A DNA stretch of 5,887 nucleotides from a bacterium. Its GTDB lineage: Bacteria; Electryoneota; Electryoneia; Electryoneales; Electryoneaceae. Below the pieces are notes generated by a model, which saw nothing but the letters and a program-made list of their open reading frames with translations, was not told the DNA's origin and searched no databases. Both the position numbers and the translations under genes were made by a program. Shown here one piece after another: positions 1-4,112 of this stretch. The stretch lies in assembly GCA_014729955.1 (NCBI GenBank), contig WJJA01000528.1:1-5887 (forward strand). The letters run 5' to 3'. Positions within the stretch are counted from its first letter, which is position 1. Every line of letters begins with the position of its first letter.

Positions 1-321
1 GCCGCGCGATTCGAGGATCGCGCGGTTCCAGGCGGTGTAGAGAGATTATCGCTGTATGGTACGAATCGCCCGGAGATGGGGATAACGTGCAGCATACCCG
101 CGCAGGACAGCCCAATCGTCCGTCGGGGAATGACTGTCCACGAAGACTATTTCCAACTCGTCCCGTTCGTAAAGAGTCTGACCGAGAAGATCCTCCATCA
201 GCCCGGGCAGGTATTTCTCCGAGTTGTAGAGGGAAACCAGGGCCGAAACCCTGTACTGGTCACGAGTGCGAGTGTCAAAGGCTCGCTCGATCTCTTCCGG
301 TCGATTCATCGGTACCTGCAC
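1..321 (-). pseudogene. Family 2 glycosyltransferase, N-terminal part, interrupted by an in-frame TAA and cut by the window edge
   Basis: GT2-type (GT-A fold) enzymes move a sugar from a nucleotide donor to an acceptor, often in polysaccharide or glycan synthesis at the inner membrane. From the start, 91 codons read as the family's first Rossmann-like half: VSALVSLYNSEKYL at residues 25-38 (first beta strand and helix), LLGQTL near 45-50, then EIVFVDSHSPTDD at about 57-69, the family's usual VDSxSxD donor-binding strand. A TAA occupies 46-48. The same frame then continues to the window edge as SLYTAWNRAILESRG, which matches the conserved (R)E-x-(L/I/V)-Y-x-AWNR-x-I block that normally follows directly. 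The stop therefore sits where Glu is expected, and one base change (GAA to TAA) explains it. The start is GTG at 319-321, chosen because AGGAGA (327-332) lies 6 nt upstream; an ATG four codons later is the alternative. Ninety-one residues without the catalytic half should be inactive. A sequencing error cannot be excluded. Confidence 0.78.
2..25. repeat. Perfect 9-bp inverted repeat inside the glycosyltransferase frame
   Basis: CCGCGCGAT (2-10) and ATCGCGCGG (17-25) are exact reverse complements around a 6-base loop. The repeat lies in the conserved AWNRAILESRG coding stretch, 20 nt downstream of the in-frame TAA in the transcribed direction. Arg/Ala codons rich in CGC and GCG could produce it by chance. 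It has no T-run and is not a terminator. Confidence 0.6.
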
Positions 322-326
322 ATGCT

Positions 327-332
327 TCTCCT
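327..332 (-). promoter_or_regulatory. Ribosome binding site that selects the GTG start of the glycosyltransferase
   Basis: AGGAGA on the minus strand, with AGGAG ending 6 nt before GTG at 319-321. This favours GTG over the ATG at 307-309, which would be about 18 nt from the site. Confidence 0.6.
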
Positions 333-372
333 GTCAGCGGTCCTTAGCCCGGATAGTTCATCACAACATTCG

Positions 373-413
373 GTCAGGTTTTGCGCACGATCGTATCGTG
401 CATGTGACCTGAC
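373..413. repeat. Nested perfect inverted repeat (7 + 7 bp) upstream of the glycosyltransferase
   Basis: The outer arms GTCAGGT (373-379) and ACCTGAC (407-413) and the inner arms GCACGAT (385-391) and ATCGTGC (395-401) are all perfect complements. They are separated by a symmetrical 5-by-5 internal loop and closed by a 3-base loop. The element ends about 50 nt before the glycosyltransferase start. No T-run follows on either strand, so an operator-like site or a leader structure is more likely than a terminator. No regulator is identified. Confidence 0.65.
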
Positions 414-424
414 GGCTGAACGAA

Positions 425-631
425 TCAAGGGGATTTTGTTCCAGCACAGTAAGTGTCCAGGCCGAACTCATCGATTTCTCCACCATCGACTGTCCCGGGC
501 ACGTCCACTTTTTTCTGCGAAGGATTCGCGGTATGGCAGTACAGCTTCATTCCTCGCGCCTCACATCTGACGCAGTTTGAACTCGTGAAATATCCGGGAT
601 AGCGTTTCACAAAGTGCAAGGAATGTGCCAC
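425..631 (-). CDS. Doubtful small cysteine-containing ORF (about 68 aa)
   Basis: I do not recognise a family. Read from GTG at 629-631 (a second GTG lies at 608-610), the frame gives a polar protein with four cysteines: CVRC, then KLYCH, then DTYCAGTKSP at the C-terminus, with an acidic stretch GGEIDEFGLD before the last Cys. This could be a small zinc-ribbon-like protein. Against it, neither GTG has a Shine-Dalgarno sequence, the frame extends upstream to an ATG at 746-748 through low-complexity Tyr/Leu sequence that looks non-coding, and third-position GC is not strongly biased. In its favour, a TATAAT box lies about 35 nt upstream of the first GTG. Confidence 0.2.
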   Translation of the reverse strand: MAHSLHFVKRYPGYFTSSNCVRCEARGMKLYCHTANPSQKKVDVPGTVDGGEIDEFGLDTYCAGTKSP

Positions 632-667
632 CGGGATGACAGGGAGGATCGAAACATAAGTCTTTGT

Positions 668-673
668 ATTATA
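668..673 (-). promoter_or_regulatory. Consensus -10 box (TATAAT), possible promoter toward the glycosyltransferase
   Basis: The minus strand reads TATAAT inside an AT-rich patch between the methyltransferase stop and the downstream gene. The hexamer at the expected -35 distance (about 691-696, AAAGTT) does not match TTGACA, and there is no extended -10 TG. It may drive transcription of the leftmost genes, but chance occurrence in AT-rich DNA is possible. Confidence 0.3.
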
Positions 674-772
674 AAGATAAAGATAGAATGAACTTTGAGT
701 GTACAGTCGTGGTTGAAGGAAGATCCTGCCGCCCGTTTTCGATATCATCGTCCTGCCGGCGGCGTCCGCTGT

Positions 773-1594
773 TCAACGTTTTTCAGCGACCATCAGGTGA
801 TAGGTTGCCGGGAGACGTCTTCGGATCTGCGGCAGCAGCAGGAAACCCAGCCAGACGGTGGAAAGATAGAGGGCACTGTAGCCCTGTTTTCGCAGGGCGG
901 GAGCGAGGCGAAGGATATCCGGTGCGGCGTTGTGCAGGGACTGGACCACGCCCGGGGTCAGGTCACAAGCGAACTGCGGTCGAAATCCCGCGATGCGGAA
1001 CTCATCCCGATATGTTTGCAGTGTCCACAGCCCGGGAGAGGCAAGAGCACGTCGGTAGGCGTTGTGGTAGATGTGACGCTTGTACCTCTGCCGGATGACG
1101 ATATCGGCGAGAGCGAGTCGACCGCCGTGTCGAAGCACTCGCGCAGTTTCATGCAGGAACGCGCGACGGTCGGGATAGTGAAAGGCGCTCTCGATGGAAA
1201 CCGCGCCGTCGAAACTATCGTCTGCGAAAGGGAGGGCGGCGGCATCCCCCCGGATCCAGTCCACCCGTTGGGTATCGGTTGCATGGTGACCGTGCTCTGC
1301 CTGGTCGGCGAGACGCTCCAACGCGACGACACGGACCTGGAAACGGTCGGCGATGTAACGTGCCGGCGCCCCCCGTCCCGCGCCGATATCCAGGACTTGC
1401 GCGCCGGGGTTCAGACGCAGCCCGTTCGCGACGTTGCGCACCAGTTCCCGTTGCCCGTCACGAAAGGATCGCAGAGACCCCTCCGGCAACCACCCGAGGT
1501 TGTAGTAGCCGCTGTTCTCCGAGACTGACTGGAACAGCGCCCCGAGATCGGTGTAATACTCGTTCAAACGATTGAGGTTGGTGTCGGAGGACAT
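773..1594 (-). CDS. Class I SAM-dependent methyltransferase (small-molecule type)
   Basis: A 273-residue cytosolic Rossmann-fold methyltransferase that transfers the methyl group of S-adenosylmethionine to an unidentified acceptor. Motif I is VLDIGAGRGAP at residues 67-77 (SAM-binding glycine loop), with the acidic end of beta 2 at VVALE (E93). GDAAALPFADDSFD at 117-129 is the typical adenine-contact and post-II segment, followed by SIESAFHYPD at 133-142 and motif III RVLRHGGRLALADI at 152-165. The N-terminal SGYYNLGWLPEG (28-39) resembles the YxNxGxW lead-in of natural-product, tocopherol and sarcosine-type methyltransferases. A hydrophobic stretch at 239-255 (LYLSTVWLGFLLLP) may cover the substrate site or touch a membrane. 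The ATG lies 12 nt after the GAF gene's TAA and the gap has no Shine-Dalgarno sequence, so expression probably depends on translational coupling. Family certain, substrate unknown. Confidence 0.92.
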   Translation of the reverse strand: MSSDTNLNRLNEYYTDLGALFQSVSENSGYYNLGWLPEGSLRSFRDGQRELVRNVANGLRLNPGAQVLDIGAGRGAPARYIADRFQVRVVALERLADQAEHGHHATDTQRVDWIRGDAAALPFADDSFDGAVSIESAFHYPDRRAFLHETARVLRHGGRLALADIVIRQRYKRHIYHNAYRRALASPGLWTLQTYRDEFRIAGFRPQFACDLTPGVVQSLHNAAPDILRLAPALRKQGYSALYLSTVWLGFLLLPQIRRRLPATYHLMVAEKR

Positions 1595-1606
1595 CAGGAG
1601 GTCCGT

Positions 1607-2065
1607 TTACAGGCCGTAATGACGGGCAGCGACAATCTCGGCCAGGCGCTCTAGCTGTTTGCGGTCGGTGTCGGTAAATGCGCCGGGCGTGTTGGAATCG
1701 ATGTCGATTTCGCCGATGCAGCGGTCGCCTTTCATCACCGGCACTACGATTTCGCTGCGTGTTTCCGGGAAGCAGGCCAGGTAATTGTCATGTTCCTTCA
1801 CATCGTCGACCAGCACGGTCTGCTGTTGCGACGCTGCAAGACCGCAAAGCCCTTCCCCGATTTCGATCGTGACATGTTCCGTCGCTTCCGGACCGTCCCA
1901 CGCACCAAGCACCAGTTTATCGTTCACCACCCAGTAGAAACCGACCCAATCATAGTGATCGATCTCCTCACGCAGGGCCTGCACGATTTCCTGCTCCCAT
2001 GCGCCGGCATCCATTGTATCGGCTGCTTCAATCAGGGTATCGACCACATCGCGTAATGCTGCCAT
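1607..2065 (-). CDS. GAF-domain protein, free methionine-(R)-sulfoxide reductase (fRMsr/MsrC) type
   Basis: A 152-residue single GAF domain. The fRMsr family reduces free L-methionine-R-sulfoxide with thioredoxin in the cytosol. Landmarks match the E. coli YebR/MsrC pattern as I remember it: DWVGFY at 39-44, GLCG with Cys74, LACFPETRSEIVVPV with Cys98 and Glu105, and GEIDIDS with Asp121 and Asp123. The Cys74 to Cys98 spacing of 24 equals that between the resolving and catalytic cysteines of the family, and Glu105/Asp121/Asp123 correspond to the substrate-binding acids. The third family cysteine, expected ten residues before Cys74, is His64 here; Cys116 is extra. This fits a two-cysteine fRMsr, though a non-catalytic GAF sensor remains possible. 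The start ATG at 2063-2065 has AGGGAG 5 nt upstream. The methyltransferase follows after 12 nt in the same transcript. Confidence 0.85.
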   Translation of the reverse strand: MAALRDVVDTLIEAADTMDAGAWEQEIVQALREEIDHYDWVGFYWVVNDKLVLGAWDGPEATEHVTIEIGEGLCGLAASQQQTVLVDDVKEHDNYLACFPETRSEIVVPVMKGDRCIGEIDIDSNTPGAFTDTDRKQLERLAEIVAARHYGL

Positions 2066-2068
2066 TCT

Positions 2069-2138
2069 TGCTCCCTTGAGGAAAACTCGTTGTGAACACG
2101 TAAGATAGCCGGGGCAGACTCCCCGCGCAACGGGAGCA
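2069..2138 (-). promoter_or_regulatory. Candidate RBS-sequestering stem in the leader of the GAF gene
   Basis: In the minus-strand transcript TGCTCCC (2132-2138) is exactly complementary to GGGAGCA (2069-2075), which contains most of the GAF gene's Shine-Dalgarno AGGGAG (2071-2076). With one bulged base the pairing extends by TTG/CAA, giving about ten pairs. Two competing hairpins exist upstream: CTCCC (2132-2136) with GGGAG (2119-2123), and CGGGG (2121-2125) with CCCCG (2110-2114). This is the layout of a possible translational switch, but it rests on complementarity alone. Confidence 0.35.
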
Positions 2139-2141
2139 GGC

Positions 2142-2771
2142 TTACCCGTACGGGTCGGTTCCGTACAAGATTTTGAAGGATACCATCAGGGTCCGCAGAC
2201 GATCGGAAGGCTGGACACTCCACTCGGCATCTTCCGATTCGAGGTCGTTCAATCCGACGCAATAGCGGGCGTCTACCATCCAACGGCCGTGCCCGAGCGG
2301 CCCGTCCAACCCCATGCCGAGCACCAGACCGTAGTGCTGACGATCAGTCTGGCTCAGCAAGCCCCGGTAGGTCTCCCCGTCAATCGTCGCCTCCACCATC
2401 CATCCGATCTCCAATCCGGTAAACACACTCGGCCGCACGATTCCCTCGGATTCGGTCAGCTTGGCGAGCGCGGTTCCCATGATGAAATGGTACTGGTAGT
2501 CGGTCTTGTCTCCGGGGAAAGATTCGCGACGAAAGCCGCGCACATCATAAGTCAGTTCCGGCTGGAACGACAACCGGTCGGTAAACGACCATTCGGACAC
2601 CAGGCCGACCGCATAGCTGTTGATCGACTCCTGTCCGATGGACGGGTTGTGAATGCCGCTGTTCTGAAACGCGGCAGTGAATCCTTTTCCTGTCAATCCT
2701 CCCCCAAAGGCGGGCAGGGCAAACATGAGCAGGACTGCAATGCTGAGGCTTCGTACACCGGCTGATCGCAT
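2142..2771 (-). CDS. Outer-membrane beta-barrel protein (PorT/OMP_b-brl-like)
   Basis: A 209-residue exported protein of unknown specific role. The start at ATG 2769-2771 opens a typical signal peptide: basic MRSAGVR, hydrophobic SIAVLLMFALPAF (residues 10-22), cleavage near AFG/GG. The mature part looks like one small barrel of alternating strands: GLVSEWSFTDRLSFQPEL at 56-73 is characteristic of the family, followed by YHFIMGTALAKL, RPSVFTGLEIGWMV, YGLVLGMGLDGPL at 147-159, and RWMVDARYCVGL before the last strand LMVSFKILYG. GGAG (2782-2785) sits 10 nt before the start, a rather long spacing; an upstream TTG in frame (2832-2834) would place a non-signal segment in front and is less likely. 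The gene lies 138 nt downstream of another barrel gene but is separated from it by an intrinsic terminator. It is followed after 76 nt by the GAF gene. Confidence 0.82.
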   Translation of the reverse strand: MRSAGVRSLSIAVLLMFALPAFGGGLTGKGFTAAFQNSGIHNPSIGQESINSYAVGLVSEWSFTDRLSFQPELTYDVRGFRRESFPGDKTDYQYHFIMGTALAKLTESEGIVRPSVFTGLEIGWMVEATIDGETYRGLLSQTDRQHYGLVLGMGLDGPLGHGRWMVDARYCVGLNDLESEDAEWSVQPSDRLRTLMVSFKILYGTDPYG

Positions 2772-2848
2772 GGCCGCGAGACTCCATGAAGCTGAACCTG
2801 GACCAAGATCATCACAATGCTGCCGTGGACGCAATGCCGTCGAGAGAG

Positions 2849-2876
2849 AAAAAACGGCGAACCTTTCAGCCCGCCG
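2849..2876 (-). terminator. Intrinsic terminator after the upstream barrel gene
   Basis: On the minus strand CGGCGGGCT, a GAAA loop and GGTTCGCCG form a 9-bp RNA stem (five GC pairs plus wobble pairs) capped by a GNRA-type tetraloop and followed at once by six T (A-run at 2849-2854). It lies about 33 nt past the stop of the upstream barrel gene and 77 nt before the start of the next one. It should end or attenuate the message between the two outer-membrane genes. Confidence 0.85.
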
Positions 2877-2909
2877 ATAGTATGGAGCTTCCGGATGTCA
2901 TACAACCGA

Positions 2910-3485
2910 TCAGAACGCGATCCCCAGGCCTGCATAGGGGATCGCCGTCCATGTGACCGACTCCACCATGTTCTTCCCCATGAGCTGGTTCAGGAATCCT
3001 CCTTCTACAAAGAGGATCGAGGTTGGTCCCATCGCAACCTGGAACTCTACTGCTCCCTGCGCGCCGAAACCGGTCACCGCGACCGAGTTCAGAGCCGGAT
3101 CACGAAACACTCCTCGCCGAAATCCGACCATGATGGACGGCTTTACGGCAAGCATCTGAGAAAGCAACACGCGCGGCTTGAGCGAAAACCCTCCTTCGAT
3201 GATGGTAGAATGCCCCATCTCGGCAGAATAAAAAGACAATTGGGAGTAAAAGCCGATCGCAAATCCGGGTTGCAGGTAGTAGTCGATGAAGAACCGTCCC
3301 ATCGGAGACGTCTGTTTGGTCATCACGGTTTCCCCGCCGTCGATATTCACATCGCCGGACAGCCAACCGGCGCCAAGGAATCCGGCATCCATCTCGCGCT
3401 CAACAAAATCTTCGGACAATGCCGAGGGAGTATAGAAGAGGTTGGCGACAAGCAGCAGGCAGAACACGGGCAGCAGGCGTTTCAT
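2910..3485 (-). CDS. Predicted outer-membrane beta-barrel protein, hypothetical
   Basis: A 191-residue exported protein with no family I can name. The signal peptide is MKRLLP plus a hydrophobic core (VFCLLLVANLF) and a likely cleavage near SALS/ED at about residue 24. The mature part is rich in Gly and aromatic residues with alternating hydrophobic strands: FFIDYYLQPGFAIGFYSQLSFYS (65-87, about three strand-turn units), IIEGGFSLKPRVLLSQ, AVKPSIMVGFRRGVF, FGAQGAVEFQVA, SILFVEGGFLNQL, and a final strand AIPYAGLGIAF. The C-terminal Phe fits the outer-membrane insertion signal. The start was placed at ATG 3483-3485 because AGGAGG (3494-3499) is 8 nt away; the ATG two codons upstream would be only 2 nt from it, and the TTG at 3507-3509 lies upstream of the site. 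The gene has its own promoter candidate, a leader inverted repeat and a terminator, so it may be a single-gene unit. Confidence 0.8.
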   Translation of the reverse strand: MKRLLPVFCLLLVANLFYTPSALSEDFVEREMDAGFLGAGWLSGDVNIDGGETVMTKQTSPMGRFFIDYYLQPGFAIGFYSQLSFYSAEMGHSTIIEGGFSLKPRVLLSQMLAVKPSIMVGFRRGVFRDPALNSVAVTGFGAQGAVEFQVAMGPTSILFVEGGFLNQLMGKNMVESVTWTAIPYAGLGIAF

Positions 3486-3493
3486 GGTCATCC

Positions 3494-3499
3494 CCTCCT
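3494..3499 (-). promoter_or_regulatory. Strong ribosome binding site deciding between two close ATGs
   Basis: AGGAGG on the minus strand is 8 nt from ATG 3483-3485 and 2 nt from ATG 3489-3491. Spacing selects the inner ATG, which opens the signal peptide with Met-Lys-Arg. Confidence 0.75.
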
Positions 3500-3509
3500 C
3501 GTTGAACAA

Positions 3510-3537
3510 AACGATAATACTTATAACAAGTATCGTT
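3510..3537. repeat. Interrupted inverted repeat in the leader of the barrel gene
   Basis: AACGAT (3510-3515) pairs with ATCGTT (3532-3537), and ACTT (3519-3522) pairs with AAGT (3528-3531), with a 3-base bulge and a 5-base loop. It lies 10 nt upstream of the Shine-Dalgarno sequence and downstream of the promoter candidate, so it could be an operator or a 5-prime leader hairpin. No T-run follows. Confidence 0.5.
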
Positions 3538-3552
3538 GCAGTTGCTATATTT

Positions 3553-3582
3553 AACGTAAATGAAGGGATGTGCCGTTGTCAA
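3553..3582 (-). promoter_or_regulatory. Sigma70-like promoter for the barrel gene
   Basis: A perfect TTGACA -35 (3577-3582) is followed after 18 nt by TACGTT (3553-3558), a moderate -10. Start of transcription would be near 3546, about 60 nt before the ATG. A separate TATAAT (3586-3591) just upstream could be the -10 of a second start but has no matching -35. The surrounding 3510-3690 is strikingly AT-rich, as expected for a promoter zone. Confidence 0.5.
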
Positions 3583-3599
3583 TATATTATAGGTATCAT

Positions 3600-4033
3600 C
3601 TCTTAGCGGTTCCAGCGTGGATGAACATAATTGTATATTGTTCAAGTATTTATGATGTTTCTATTGTTGATATTCGGTGTATTGTCGCACAGGAAACCCA
3701 AATCTCCCTAAGGTGGATGCCGTAAATCCCGGAATACGGAACAATCCGGTTTGGGGTTTTTGGTTTGCGACGGATGATGAGAGCCGGGGGACTCTGACTC
3801 CCGGTGATGGTCGCGAGGTGTCGGTCGTTTCGTTTCGTCGTAATCGATACTCAGCTGGTGCTGAGAGCGAACGCAGCAAGGGGTGAGGTGTGCGGTGAAG
3901 GCCGGAAGAGATCAAGCGGCCTGCCCAATGGGTGCATGTTCGAGCGTGGGAAGGCCGTCCGCCTCAGGCCTCGCATATTCGCCTCGGTAGAACCATCTGC
4001 CGGGTAAAATGGCAAGTGCCTGGTTTGCCGACG
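3600..4033. other. Gene-free region with many short inverted repeats; possible structured or repeated element
   Basis: No convincing protein. Frames on both strands stay open for 60-100 codons but lack ribosome sites and recognisable domains. From about 3690 the sequence turns GC-rich and carries a run of stem-loops: AAACCCAAA/TTTGGGGTTT (3694-3702 and 3750-3759, one bulge) enclosing CCGTA/TACGG (3720-3724, 3735-3739) or alternatively CCGGA/TCCGG (3729-3733, 3745-3749); CCGGG..CCCGG (3784-3804); CTCAGC-TGGT-GCTGAG (3850-3865); AGGCCG/CGGCCT (3899-3904, 3917-3922); AGGCC/GGCCT (3952-3956, 3967-3971); GGCAA/TTGCC (4011-4015, 4025-4029). There is also a TCGTT-rich microrepeat near 3824-3840. I do not recognise it as RNase P, tmRNA, SRP or 6S RNA. 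A non-coding RNA or a dispersed palindromic repeat are both possible. Confidence 0.4.
3850..3865. repeat. Perfect 6-bp hairpin with 4-base loop
   Basis: CTCAGC, loop TGGT, GCTGAG. It is the most perfect of the stem-loops in the gene-free region and has no adjacent T-run. Confidence 0.5.
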
Positions 4034-4105
4034 AAAAAAGAACTGTTGTTGAACCCCGGGGCGGGGCGCAGGGTGGGTATGACCCCGGGGCTCCGTGAAC
4101 AACAG
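4034..4105 (-). terminator. Large bipartite intrinsic terminator of the threonine dehydrogenase transcript
   Basis: In the transcribed direction CTGTTGTT (4098-4105) pairs with AACAACAG (4043-4050). Inside this 8-bp outer stem, CCCCGGGG (4083-4090) pairs with a second CCCCGGGG (4054-4061), separated by a 21-base loop. Three bases after the outer stem comes a run of six T (A-run at 4034-4039). The element starts 8 nt after the TGA. Because each CCCCGGGG is itself palindromic, alternative folds and cruciforms are possible. Confidence 0.8.
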
Positions 4106-4112
4106 GACCCTA

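Larger units (their letters stand above)
322..772. other. 451-nt gap between methyltransferase and glycosyltransferase; no confident gene
   Basis: No open frame here resembles a known family. Directly after the methyltransferase stop, GCCGCC (728-733) and GGCGGC (758-763) form a 6-bp inverted repeat around a GATATC palindrome, but no T-run follows, so it is not a convincing intrinsic terminator. An AT-rich patch (about 655-695) contains a TATAAT on the minus strand, and a nested inverted repeat lies at 373-413. The only frame with some protein character is a minus-strand reading ending at 425, listed separately. The rest looks non-coding. Confidence 0.6.

Noticed and set aside
76..570. Plus-strand frame of 164 codons
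   Set aside because: It runs across the glycosyltransferase in antisense and then through non-coding DNA; no RBS and no protein-like composition.
695..1528. Long plus-strand open frame (277 codons)
   Set aside because: It lies wholly antisense to the methyltransferase, whose motifs are unmistakable. Its translation shows no domain, and GC-rich codon use explains the lack of stops.
2110..2125. CGGGG/CCCCG hairpin after the second barrel gene as a terminator
   Set aside because: Only five pairs and followed by a mixed sequence without a T-run; more plausible as part of the leader structure of the next gene.
2772..2834. TTG at 2832-2834 as start of the second barrel protein
   Set aside because: It would put about 21 polar residues in front of a well-formed signal peptide; the ATG at 2769-2771 gives a normal exported precursor.
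3784..3804. CCGGG..CCCGG stem as a terminator
   Set aside because: The stem is acceptable (7 pairs including one wobble) but neither strand has a T-run next to it.
3935..3950. GTTCGAG as a tRNA T-loop
   Set aside because: The flanking bases do not form a T-stem and no acceptor or anticodon arm can be drawn around it.
3661..4007. Overlapping open frames on both strands in the hairpin-rich region
   Set aside because: Several short frames overlap with no RBS, no signal peptide and no domain. One has a slightly protein-like stretch (NPVWGFWFATDDE), but no frame is distinguished from the others by coding evidence.
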